Origin: Trochalopteron elliotii
Lineage: Eukaryota; Chordata; Aves; Passeriformes; Leiothrichidae
Length of the DNA: 64,000 nucleotides
NCBI GenBank assembly: GCA_024734555.1
Contig: JANPWX010000106.1
Coordinates: forward strand, 2,728,624-2,792,623
Reading direction: 5' to 3'
How positions within the stretch are numbered: the stretch's first letter is position 1; each line of letters opens with the position of its first letter. A program made the translations under genes and the position numbers. This document shows positions 37,447 through 48,650 of this stretch, one piece after another. The notes beneath the pieces were generated by a model. That model did not search any database. It was not told the DNA's origin and worked only from the letters and a program-made list of their open reading frames with translations.

Positions 37447-38100
37447 TTAGAAATCACAGAACCCTAAAAACATTTAGGCTGGAAGGGATTTGTGGAGGTT
37501 ATCCACGCCTTGATCTTCCTGCTCAAAGCAGGGCCCTCTTGTAAGTTAAATCAGGTTACTCAGGACTGTGTCCAGTCATGTTTTGAAAATCTCTGAGGAT
37601 GGAGATTCCAGTCTCCTGAGAAACTTGCTTCAGTGCTTTATCAGTTTACTTCTGAACACTCTTTTCTCTAAATAACCAATCAAAATTTCCCTTATTGTGA
37701 CCCTTGTCCTATCCTTTCCCCATGAACCTATAAAAAATGGTTTAGCTCCAGCTCCTCTGTATCCCACTTCAGGCAGGGAAAGATGCCAATCTTTCCTCAG
37801 TCTCCCTCATCCCAGGCTGACTGAAGCCACTTCCATGGCTTTGGTGTGCTCCAGTCCCCTCACCATGTGGTGGCCTCTGCTGCCCTGGCTGGGTTCAGGA
37901 TCTCTGGCTCCTCCTGGGTGTTCCAAGCCTGGACATGCTATTCCAGAAGCAGAGGAGTCTCACGTGTTCCAAGCAGAGGGGAGCAGTGGTTTCCCTGGAG
38001 ATTTCCCTGCTCTGTGTGAGCTGGTGCAGTTGTCCTTTGCCCCTGTGCAAGGGCTCCCTGCTGCCTCCAGTTCCACTGGGACCCAAAACTCCTCTGCCTT
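37447..38100 (-). mobile_element. Longest CR1 LINE copy in the window, antisense, diverged
   Basis: It begins at the CR1 3' end with 'atcacagaaccctaaaaaca' and 'taggctggaagggat', then 'ctgctcaaagcagggcc', 'gttactcaggactgtgtcc', 'tgaggatggagattccag', 'aatttcccttattgtgaccc' and 'cctcagtctccctcatcccagg'. Beyond that, 'ttccaagcagaggggagcag' still aligns with the CR1 segment 'gtgctgagcaga(gg)gga', so the copy runs at least to about 38060. The exact 5' limit is uncertain. About 600 bp, with many substitutions, suggests an old insertion. A 155-codon plus-strand open frame across it (37697-38164) is antisense noise. Confidence 0.85.
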
Positions 38101-41100
38101 AAGCTGTACCTGCAGTTCTGAAATCCCCTCTCAGTTCCTTCTCAGCACTCTTGCATCTCACTGAAATCAGCATTGTGGGGTGCAGGTCAACTTTTTGTAA
38201 AAGGCTGCTGGAAAAAGACATTCCCCGTAATTGGGGCCAAATATTCATTGAGCATGGGGTGCCACTGGTGGTGGAGCAGCAAAACCAGAGTTTGTCATGT
38301 GCACCATGACTTTGTTCCTTCCCTGCTCAGCCTGTGGATTTCAGCTCTGATGTTATGGTCCGTGCCAGGAAAATGTGCAAGCACCGAGACAGTGGTTTTA
38401 CTTTCAAGTCTCTGATTAATCCAGATCATCTCTAGAGTTATGGCTTTTCTCAAACACAGGCAAAGAGGCTTTTTCTAATGGATGCAGGGTTTTAATGCAA
38501 AGGATACAAAGTTTAGTGTGTGTTTAGTTTTCTTCATTTTATGTGCTGTATTAAGAATATTGAAGCACCAGAAATAACAGCAAAATAAAAGCAAATGTTA
38601 ATATCCTACTAGCTTTAACAACTGAAACCCTAATCTTTTTATTAACAGACGGACTCCAGACTCTGTGCATTAAGTATTTTAAAAGTCGTTTGACATTTAA
38701 ACAGCAAATGGATCACTTCAAAGAATACACACAAGAAATGAGGGCTTCAAGCATAATTATCTTTTAAGTGATAAAGAGCTTTTCAGTCTGATGCACAGCT
38801 AATGTAACTTCAATCCATCCTTAATTAATAAATAAGAGCACTCACCAATTGGATGTTATGTCCTACATAGGTCTTAAAGTGTTTTGTCATATCAGCATCC
38901 CCATTTTGGCTGGAATAACTGTGAAATAACCTTCCCAATGTTCTCCAGCAGGAGAATAATGATTTAAAAATACACAGCCCTGAGTAGTATTGTAATGTAG
39001 TTGATGTTAACTAGATAAAATTGCTAAGTATTGATTGCATCCACTCTTCATCTATTTAGAAATTAACATAAACCAATGCATCTGAAGCAATTAGGATCCT
39101 AATGTAAGAACAGTGACAGTGCCATGAAAAAAATACTGATTTTAAATACAAGCCAGTAGAATATTCATAGGAGCTGAAAAGTGGCTGAAACCCTTTGTCC
39201 ATGTGTTTCGTTCCTAAAAAAAAAAAAAAAAAAAAAAAAAAGAAGAACCAAACACAAACCTCTACAAAATAAAACCCCTCTAATTTTTCTATTTACTCGC
39301 AAAATGCAGCTGTCTGGTAAGAAGTTCCGTCCTCAGCAAAAATCCTTTGGTGGTTTTGGACTGAGTTTATTTATATTTGTTTTAGACATGTTTATCCTTG
39401 GGGTGAGCCTGGCAATGATGAGAATTCCAGATTTTGTGGAACAAAATGCATTTCATAACTGGACAAAGCAAAGCCAGGAAGAGAAGGGGCTGCTCGCATG
39501 CAATTTTAAGCACCCTGGTACACATTTGTTCAAAGCCCTCATGATCTTTGATATATTTGTCATCTTTAGTGTTAAGCCCTCCATTCTGAGACCATAAAGA
39601 TGTGAATAACACAAATGAGTGCACTGAGTTATTTGGGGGACTTGACCACTGTGGGCTCACTGCCCAAAAGGAGAGATGAGTTTGTTCATTAAGCCAGCCA
39701 GAAAATCTTTCATAATTGTTGAGAATTTAATAAGAAATTTTCATCATTTTGGTAAACTACATGGTTATTTTATGCCATTTTCATGAGTGAATACTTCCGA
39801 GTCAAAGACAAAAAAAGATACAGTGAATAGTCATTATTTCATAGGTAAATTACTATATATGTGTGCCAAGAATGTTGTATTAACACAATTCCTGTGCCAC
39901 TCAGTACATGAGCCATGCAGTTACTACATTTAGCAAAGTACCAATCTATGCAGAAAGAAAGGAATGGTATTAAATTTTGGCTTAGTTTTCAAGGAGGTTA
40001 AATAATTGAAATCATACACATTAATTGGTAACAACTCCCTATGCATCCTACACAGCATGTTGGCATTTAAAAACACATGTTTTTAAACGTTCTATGCAAC
40101 TTCTGTGTGTTACAATGGTTTACCATGATAAAGAATTAGGAAGGACCTCACAGTTATGCAAGGCTATTGGGTTTCCTATTAAAAATGTTTTTAGGAATGA
40201 TTTTTCAATGCCACATACAGAGAATGGAGAGTTGTATTCAGAGAAGAGAAAAGACTATGAAGTGCTTGATTAGATGTACCCTTTAGGCTTAAAAAGAATT
40301 TATTCATTTCCATGAATAAATGAAAATTCATTATCAAACATTCTTGTCTGTAACACTCAAGCTTACAGAAGTCTCCGGTGTGTTAATACACAGTTCCAGG
40401 AATGCTGAAAAATAAGGATCAGTGGTGGCCTTACTGTGAAAAAGTCAGCAGTTAGTCTGTAACACAGACAGAGGAAAAGCCAGTCTAAGCCAAAGCAGGT
40501 CTATCATGAGCTGTTGTTATTGGCATTCTGTTGCTCTTGGGCTTAACTGAGAATACTCAAAGTTCCTATTGCTCCATTATGTTCCCAAATTAATCCAGAC
40601 CTTGGTAATCAAGGTAATGGCTGAGGGAGTGATTTGTTATAGGTGGGGCTCTGCTCTTTTCTCCCTTCTTTTACAATCTGAAGAAAATTTTATACTAAAA
40701 TTTACTTTCAGAGCTGAAAACTTTCAGTGTCAAGCAAAGTGCTCTGCTGCTTTTTAAAGTTTGGAAATGAAAATGAGGGGTTGAAGGAGAGTAGAGATTT
40801 TGGAAAAGGGGCCTGAAACTCCAAATATAAATGTATATACATTACATTTTTGTCCAATTTTATGATTTTCTGTTTCCCACTCATTTTACATCAGCTTAGT
40901 TTCAGGAGGCTCAGAAATCTCCCTTTGCTCTGTCCATTCTCCCTGGCTGCAGGAATGAAAATGTGACTTCAAGTAGGTTTTCTTCTTGGGGAAGGAAAAG
41001 AACAAGAGGCCTTGCACTGCACAGAGCTGCTGACATGCAACGGTATGAATTTTGTGTTGGACTACGTGATAAATCTGTGATTTTGTATTAGAATTTTACT

Positions 41101-43489
41101 ATGGCAAGATTACAGCCCAGTCAGAAGACTGCGTGTTTCTAATCTGGCTTTGTAATCTTATTTACGTTTACTTGTGCTCATGAGTAATCTCTCTGAAGTC
41201 AATGGTATGAATCCAGTCATAATGAAATTATTTGTTGTTTATTTTTTCTCCTCTGGTAATTATACTTTGCTATCTGATTGCTTTGTGACCCTTGAAGCAA
41301 AAGGCCCAAGATCAGAAATAAAAATCTTCTTAGCTTCTGCACTGGAGCCAGTTCTGAAGAAATGAAAAGTTCTTATATTCTATTCTCAAAAGCAACACAC
41401 AATCTGGCAAGGGCATTCATACAGTTTTAGGAAAGTGGCTGATATATTTCAGATTTTTAAATATAGATGGGACTGTGTGATAAAGCTCTTTTGGACAAAA
41501 GATAAGGATCTAAAATTGTGACCAGTGGCATCTGCAGTAAGTCTGAAAGAATCTTTGTTCAATGAGTTATCACACATACAAAAATACAACATTGATAGCA
41601 AAACCAGGCAGTTAATATTCAAGTCTAGGAATAAAGCACAGTAACAGTTACATTCTGTAAGTATGAAATACATAATATTTATAATGTATTTTACTCTTTC
41701 TGTGCAAAAGCAGTAAGTCAGTTTTGAAATAATTTAATCAACAGAAACTAAATCAGCATGGAGAAAAAAAATGTGAATTTTTAAGCATAGTTTTCCTTTT
41801 TCCAGAATTGCCTCTTCACATTCTGTATGAAATTTCACAGAGAATTTGGATAAAGTTTATTTTCTGAGGCGCCAGAAGTGCTCTGCCCTCTTCCCATCCT
41901 ACTAATACTATTGCAAATTTTACACAATTTTTTTTTGTTTTGTGCCAGTGATCAGAAAACATGTTCTGCTGTTTTCCACATTTTTCAAACTCTGACTTTT
42001 CATACTTAGTTGTACAAAGTATTTTTCTCAAGCCTTTTGAAAAACTAAAGTCCAAACTTCATTCAAACAATTTCATACAATTAAATAACTTGTACAGTTA
42101 TGGCATTGAATAATGATTTTTATAGTCATTTTACTCAGTGCTTTGTTCATCCAGTCTAGTATAAAATGCTTGTCTCTGATCGAAGCTTAAATTAGAGGAC
42201 AAGAAAAACCCCAGGAACATTATAATAGAATTTTTTGTGGTTTTCCCCCTATGGGGTTTGTTGAGTGATGCTTGAATAGTTCTATGTTGGAGATTTTGTT
42301 GGGAATTTTGGGGGTTTATTGTTTGATTTGGTTTTTAATCTTTGCTATGAAAGAATTGTGAGAGGTTTGGTCAGTTCTTGTCCTACAGACTAAGTAGTGC
42401 CTATTGTTTGTGCTATTAATCTGTGGCATTTGGAGTAGTTTATTTTTAAATGATCCTAAACTATGCAGTAGCCCAGAACACTTTGTTGTAGGTGATACAG
42501 AGAATTTGGAGTGTTTTTCACTTGAGCACATTATATCAAAGTTCTAGAATTCAAAATTCTAATAAAACGCCACAAACTTTAAAAAGAAAGAAGTTTTTAA
42601 ATTTTAAAATGTTGCATGCAGGGAAAAAAAGTGCATCCAGATAATTGCCTTACACTTAAGATGTGACCTGTATCTCTTCCTGGTCCATGATAAGTTTGTT
42701 CCACAGATGGATGAGACTGATACCTTTATCACATTGGGATTAATCATTATAAAGCTTTTCTTTAAAGATCTCCAAGTGGAAATGCTGATTTATGGAATGG
42801 AATCTGTCTTTAAGTCTTCCAATTTTTGTCGTTTGTCACACACCAAACTAAATATCAAGTCAGATATTTATAACCAATGCAGATTGACTCCGTAGCATTT
42901 TGCTGATTTTCAATAGAATGTTGATGGAGATATTTTTGTCAACCCATTTAAGATGTTACTGCTAGTGAGCTGAATTATTTGCATCAAAGGCAATGACCGT
43001 GAACCACAGAATCATGGATCTTAGTCTGAATCAAAGTTATTGTGTCACATGTGGGAACAGGCTAAGTGAAATAACTGTATGGGCACATTGAAGAGGTTCT
43101 AGTGGAACTCGGGTAAAAATGTAGGTGCAAGAGTAGTTTTGGTTACGAGTCATTCTGAGCAGTCTTCGTGGCTTCACTGGGCTGCAGAATGTCTCATTTC
43201 TGTGCAGTGATTCTAGGGGAGGAAATGGAGGTCAAACGTTTTGGTTCTGAGAATTTTTGTCTTCTTCGCGGAGATTTTGTAACACATTTAACGAGTGCCC
43301 TTCCATGTGTTGCTGCACAATGGAAAAGGAACAACCCCTGATCTCCTGCTTCCCGCCAGCAGATTTTTTTTTTTTGCCCAGAAGCAGACCCTGATTCGAC
43401 CACCCAGCTCAGGGAGGCTTCTGTGGGAATTGCACGCTCGCATGTGAAGCTAAAGCCGGGTTTCCTTTATTCAGGGTGGGCATCCCAAG
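38101..43489. other. Intergenic block, AT-rich, little structure
   Basis: Apart from the A26 tract I see no repeat element, CpG island or coding exon. A short CACAGAATCATGG string at about 43007 could be the last remnant of an antisense CR1 3' end but is too short to call. Confidence 0.55.
39216..39241 (+). repeat. A26 homopolymer
   Basis: Uninterrupted A-tract. It supplies the Lys run of a 138-codon GTG-started open frame (39181-39597) that I do not accept as a gene. Confidence 0.92.
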
Positions 43490-43517
43490 GAAGGGCCGAT
43501 GTCCTTTTTCCGAGGCT

Positions 43518-43645
43518 GTCCCCGCGGGCTCCGGGGGTTTTGTCCCCGCGGGCTCGGGGGGTTTCTCCCCGCGGGCTCGGGGGGTTTCTCCCCGCGGGCT
43601 CGGGGTTTTGTCCCTGCGGTCTCCGGGGGTTTGTCCCCGCGGGCC
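43518..43645. repeat. GC-rich minisatellite, six units of 22-24 bp
   Basis: The unit is tCCCCGCGGGCTCGGGGGGTTT(C/G), with starts near 43518, 43542, 43566, 43589, 43611 and 43634. Units 2 and 3 are nearly identical; units 1 and 5 carry CTCCGGGGG in place of CTCGGGGGG; the last decays into flanking GC-rich sequence. The unit has few stop-forming triplets, so several overlapping open frames of 100-120 codons appear on both strands and should not be read as genes. Confidence 0.93.
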
Positions 43646-43682
43646 CCGGGCGCGGTTCGGGTCCCTCGGGGGCGGCCCCGCG

Positions 43683-43696
43683 CCGCCAGGTGGCGC
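43683..43696 (+). promoter_or_regulatory. CTCF-type binding site
   Basis: CCGCCAGGTGGCGC, followed by TG, fits the vertebrate CTCF core (CC-N-C/G-C/T-AG-R-K-GGC-R-S) at every position. It lies directly 3' of the minisatellite. Binding is inferred from the motif only. Confidence 0.6.
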
Positions 43697-44090
43697 TGTG
43701 CGGTCGCGTTCTCCCACAGAGGAATGGCGCGGGAATGGTTCGCGGTCCCAGGATGGATTAAACTCCTTCTGTCCTTAATAAGTAGGTTTTTTAAAAAAAT
43801 GTTTTTGCCATTCCGGTACTGACAGATTTCCACCTTGTCCTGAGGGGCATCTTTCTTTTCCTGGGCTTGCAGACGTGTGTTCAGATCGCTCAGGTCCTGA
43901 AGAGCTGCCAGGTTGGTTGAGGTCAGGTCACCTTTGATGGCAAAGTCATCTCTGTGAAAGCTAAACTCACACTTTAAAAAACTGTGCGGAGTTGAGCTGT
44001 AAATCCTGGTCTAGACTCTTGTAGAGTCACCCATTGATTTAATTGAGTTTGGGCAGTTCCTTAATCACATGGCAGCTTTGGCTGCAATGT

Positions 44091-44345
44091 TGTATCCAAG
44101 GGCTGGGGAGCCTCCTGTACAAGGAAAGGCTGAGAGAACTGGGGCTGTAAAAAGGCTGATGGGACACCTTATCATGATCCAGTATTTAAAGGGTGGCTAA
44201 AAAGAAGATGGAGACTCCCTTTTTACCAGGAGTCATATGGAGAAGACGAGGGGTAAGGAGTGCAAGTGACTTCTGGGGAGATTTCAGCTGGAAACAAGAG
44301 TACAAATTTCCACGAGGAGGACAATAAGCCACTGGCATATTTTCA
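44091..44345 (+). mobile_element. CR1 LINE fragment, sense
   Basis: Matches the CR1 run 'aggaaaggctgagagaactg', 'gggacaccttatcatgatcc', a 'ccctttttacc' block, 'gacgaggggtaagg', and finally 'aataagccactgg' where the consensus has 'ggtgaggcactgg'. The 3' terminal portion is absent, so this is an internal fragment, well diverged. Confidence 0.8.
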
Positions 44346-44984
44346 ATCCTCATTCTCAATCGAATTCTCAATTCAATTTCTATTTTCAATCACACTTGGC
44401 TTTTGCCTCAGTGCCCCTTCTTGGCCAGCAGGAGGTAATTTTCAGGAGGCACTGATGACTTTCCTCGGAGTTCTTCCCACGGCCACGGAGCAGCTGGAGC
44501 TGTTTCATGGTTCTGGAGGTAACTGCTGGGTGACAGGCAGAGTTTAACATGTTTGAACTGCCTGAAGGGATGAGCTGACTCTGAAGAACAGCAAAAGTTA
44601 CAAAACTCAATAAGCAAACAGGGCTTGGCCCCCAGCCTACCTTTCAAAGAGGTGTTGTGACCCATCAGCCAGAGCAAGGATCCAGCCTGGGAATTCCTGG
44701 TTTTACAAGAGGGCAGAATTAGGAAGGCAGGCATCCAGTGAGGATACCCAGAAGGCACACACTTATTGCAGAATCTCCATGTAACATCATAAAAATATGG
44801 GAAAAAACCAACTGGCTGCTTTCCTGGACACTTGGCAGCCAGGTATTCAGGAAGGTGGGAACTCCTTTAATGAATAATGAATTTTGAGTGCTAAAAGCAC
44901 TGCACACACATGGTACTTTTGGCCTGGGTTGCAGACCTGGGGCGTCTGCCCAGATCGACACAATGCACAAGAGGAGGGTGTGAA

Positions 44985-45112
44985 ATCACTCACAATTTGC
45001 AGCTTTTATTTGCCACAGGGACTGCTCATCCAGGTTTTGTGACGTGGCCACATCCATTCACTGCAAAAATCCATCAGAGCGAGAAGAATGATATTCCAGG
45101 AAAGAGTTGGGC
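44985..45112 (-). ncRNA. Candidate terminal exon of an unidentified minus-strand transcript
   Basis: On the minus strand a textbook acceptor, CTTGTTTACTTTTTTCAG|G, ends at 45113. About 100 nt later is AATAAA (45010-45005), followed at normal distance by a CA and GT-rich sequence (TTGTGAGTG, then TTGTGCATTGTGT). The reading frames in the exon close within 12 to 35 codons and match nothing I know. It could be the last exon of a lncRNA, a fortuitous acceptor plus poly(A) signal, or part of an old LTR. No partner exon was identified. Confidence 0.25.
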
Positions 45113-48100
45113 CTGAAAAAAGTAAACAAGAGGGTTTGTTATTAAAATTAAGGGAAGAGGATTTAAAAATAAATATCAGAATGCTCTGGAAACACATTTC
45201 CCAGAGCAACAAGCTTTGTAGGGCAACTTAGACCCTGCCCCCAGCTACTGTCTCTGTGCTGCAAATCCCATCCTCTCTGGGCAGATTTCTTACAGGTATG
45301 GATTGCCAAAGGTAAAACAGCAGCAATATTCCCAGCACTGGCATAATTTAGACCATTTAACTTCAAAGAAAATATTTTATTCAAATGTCAGATATCTCGT
45401 TATCTGAGCAGAATGGGGAAAAAAAAAAAAGGAAAAAAATTCAAGCTAATGAACTGTGAATATTTCATTAGTCATGAAGAATTTTTTTTAGGACTTTTTA
45501 AAGAAATAGGTGAGGAAATATCAGGATGAGAAATGATGAGAAAAGATAATACAATTAATAGGCTTGGCCAAAAGAAGGCTGAATTAAAGATATTAGACTT
45601 GCAAGAAATTCCTTTTCCAGACTTGTCCCACTACTAAAAGAAGATAAATTTTCCCTAAAAGCCAGATACGAGACCCAAGAGCAGAGAAGAAACTGTTAGG
45701 ACTTGGTTGGAATGATAGCTGACTTTTTTCTTTTCTTTTTTTAATATTTATAATTGCTATCCTCGCAAAAGACTGAAGCACAGACTAAAAAAAAAAATTA
45801 AACTAAACACAATAAACATCAACTAATTTCCCCTTCCTCTCTACCACTATAATCTACGTGAAGGATTTTTTGGGTGAGGCACTCATTTGATATTCTCAAA
45901 AGAAAATAGTTTTGTGGATTGTCCAATTTTTGGATCATGGTCCAGATGCTGTAGAAAATTCTGATGAGTGTTGTATGAACATCATTTTGTTTAAGGTGAG
46001 GGGAGTCTGTTTAAGGCTTCTCAGAGAGATTGAAAAGCTAGTTGAATCCACTAGCACCGATTCTGAATTTTCAGTTTTAATCAGATTGCTCTGCCCAGTT
46101 GTTTCTCCTTGAATCCCCATGCCAAGTGTTAGCCTGCATCGAGTCCATCATTCTTAAATATTCCCACAGCATAAACCAAATCTGTTTTGTTTAAATGCAA
46201 ATAAGTCACTGGATTTCATTACGTAACAAATTTTGCCTTGAGGTTGTGTGTAGTCTTTGAAAGTGACTGTAATGTATTCCAAGCTTTTAATATTCCTGTC
46301 TAATGTTTCTTTTTTGTTATTATACTCTCTTTTTTTTTTTTGTTTGTCTGAAGTGGAAGAGATTATCTGTACTCTAATGTAATATCCCACTATACAAAGG
46401 TTATGGGACTGAGCCCTGGTTTCTCTACAAAATAAATAACTTGTGAACAAAAGGCCCCACTATGTGTCAGCCAGAGCCTCCTTCCCTGCACTGCTGCTAA
46501 GCTGCAGTGGGTAACGTTACCTTCAGTAGCCACAGAGAAGGGGGCAGCTGCAGACACAGCCAAAAGTATCAGAATTAGGAAACTAAGAATTTTGCACTTG
46601 GCTAAGCAAATTATTTTCTTGTAGCAGTGGGAACAGCAGCTCCCTCAGAGAAGCAGCTCCCAAACCTTTGGCAAAATTAGGATTTTGAAAGCATTTACAG
46701 AGCAGGTTCCAAGAGCAGCGTGACTCAGGATCTCTGTAAGGATGGAAGTTCTGTTTAAATGTGGCAGGCTCATAAAAGGACTTTTTGGTTTTGATCCCTC
46801 AGTAAATTCACTGATAAACTCCTTGAGTGTTTGTTTAGGTCCCATCTGTAAAAATAACTTAATAGTCCTGTAGTTTACAGGACAGCATCCTCTTTTATTG
46901 TTCTATTATAATTTTCTGACCCTAATTTCCTGCTTTGTCATTTGCTTTGAATTGGACCAGTCATGAGAAAAACCTTCCCCATAAGACATAAGTTCTGTGT
47001 GGGGGAGAATTCTTTCTAGATATTTGTTCTGTGAATTGGAATAATAAATTATTATAAGATTACTATGGATTTGGAAGGTTCTCTGGCCTGTGGCAGCAAG
47101 TTTGAAACTTTTATTTCATTATTGTTTATTTTTCAGTTAATCCCACTGTGCAATTTCAGCTCATCCATTTGCTCTTTTTCCTTTGGTGAAAATGCAAAAC
47201 CCACGTGCACATTGCACATTCTGGACTTGTGTTACTGACATGACTGGGCTTTAATTGCAGCTCTGAATGAGCATTTTATAAGACACCATTAATGGTTCAG
47301 GCATGGTATTAAATAAATATATTTAGACATTATAAAACAGATTAGTCTGGGTGTTGAATCAATGCTTCCTGTTCCTCACAGAGACACAGAGGTGCTGGAT
47401 TCAGTGCAGATGTGCCTTGGTAGGGTCCATTCAGGCTGTCACTGGTACTGTTGGCTGTGCTTGCTGATATTCTGTAATGTTTTCTTCTGAGGGGTTGTAT
47501 TTACTTTTGGGTTGGTTTTTTTTCTCACTAGGCTAGGGAGTTTGCCATTTTTAGCACCAAGAGCATGTTCTTCCCAAATCCGCTATTTTAATTTTGTTCA
47601 CATTTTAGCTTTCTGAAACCCTTTGCAATGTTTTTTAAAAGTTTTTCAGTTTGCAGCTTTTAAGATTATGACTTAATAACATTTTAAATTGCCTTTGAAT
47701 GCTGATTTGACTCTCTTGCTCTCAAACTAGCAGTAGTTATGTTGGACACTGTGTGTCCACACTTCTTGACATAAGCTGTGTTTATTGAGTGAACAGATAT
47801 TGTAAATATTAGAAGAAAAAAATCTAACTGCAGCTGCTTTTGTGGCACAGCAGTTTTTTTAAGGCTTCTTCCGAAGCAGTGCTGGGGAATCAGGCAGTGC
47901 CTTATTTATGATGTTAATGTTGTAGGAAGATTGGCTTCAGGGGAGGGTCTTTTCAAAGCTTCCAGCTGCTTAACAGCACAAGGAATGTGTGCTCCCAAGC
48001 TTTATTAGCTACTTTTGAAAACCCCATCATATGGATCAGCCCATTTGTAAGGATAGATATTTGCTTGGGCTACATTTGGATTAAATGGATGCCTTAGTGC

Positions 48101-48134
48101 AGAAGAGAAAAAACAAAATACAGAAAATTTCTGG

Positions 48135-48155
48135 AATTAAATTAAATTAAATTAA
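48135..48155. repeat. (AATTA)4 microsatellite
   Basis: Four pentanucleotide units of AATTA/ATTAA in a row. Confidence 0.85.
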
Positions 48156-48454
48156 AAACATTGACTAAGATCTCCAAATATAGATGGATATCCCAAGAGG
48201 GAAATATTATTGGATCTGGGTAAAGATTCCTTAGCAAACTCAGTAAACATGGTTTTTGAACTAAGAGTTTTCTTGAAGAGAATTTTTCAGATTCTGATCT
48301 GAAGCCCAGTGAAATAGAAGGAACTTTGACTCTGCAGAGCAAAATGCTTGGAGTCATTTCTGGGAGCCTTCCTTTCACTGAATAACTCAAGGAGTTTCAA
48401 TGAAGTCTGTAAAATTAGTAATTTAGTGCCTCTAGGGATGCACTAATGAAAAAC

Positions 48455-48650
48455 ATCCTGACAAAGTGAACTAAATCTTCTTCTCTGTGATGCCAAGCAA
48501 TAAGACAAGAGGCCACGGGCAGAAAGTGATGCCCAGGAAGTTCCACCTGAACATGAGGAAGGATTTCTGTCCTGTGCAGGTGACTGAGCACTGAAAACAC
48601 TGCCCAGAGAGGGCTTGGATATGATCTGGAGGGAATTTTCTGAGTGTCTA
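48455..48650 (+). mobile_element. CR1 LINE fragment, sense
   Basis: Contains 'aatcttcttctctgtgatgc', 'gacaagaggccacgggcag', 'aggaagttccacctgaacat', 'gaggaaggatttctgtcc', 'tgactgagcactg' and 'ctgcccagagagggcttgga', all in CR1 order. It is the same subfamily as the antisense copy at 14041-14310. Truncated at the 3' side soon after 48640. Confidence 0.88.

Larger units (their letters stand above)
43490..43750. promoter_or_regulatory. Isolated CpG-rich island, distal to any recognised gene
   Basis: A short stretch of very high GC and CpG in an AT-rich region about 30 kb upstream of PHACTR3, made of the minisatellite and its 3' flank (43646-43750). The flank contains the CTCF-like site and GCGCGG/CGGTCGCG strings. 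It could be an unmethylated island, an insulator, or an orphan promoter; no associated exon was recognised. Confidence 0.6.

Noticed and set aside
37697..38164. 155-codon plus-strand open frame
   Set aside because: It lies antisense over a CR1 copy; the open frame is a by-product of that repeat.
39181..39597. 138-codon plus-strand frame with a Lys run and hydrophobic segment resembling a membrane protein
   Set aside because: GTG start; the Lys run is a poly-A tract and the hydrophobic part is AT-rich sequence. No promoter or family match.
43409..43833. Six overlapping open frames of 100-120 codons, Gly/Arg/Pro-rich, on both strands
   Set aside because: They are translations of the 22-24 bp minisatellite, whose unit lacks stops in most frames; being open in several frames on both strands marks low complexity.
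44880..45130. Retroviral LTR (AATAAA followed by a GT-rich, U5-like segment)
   Set aside because: No TG...CA ends, TATA box, target-site duplication or internal viral sequence was seen; reported instead as a possible terminal exon.
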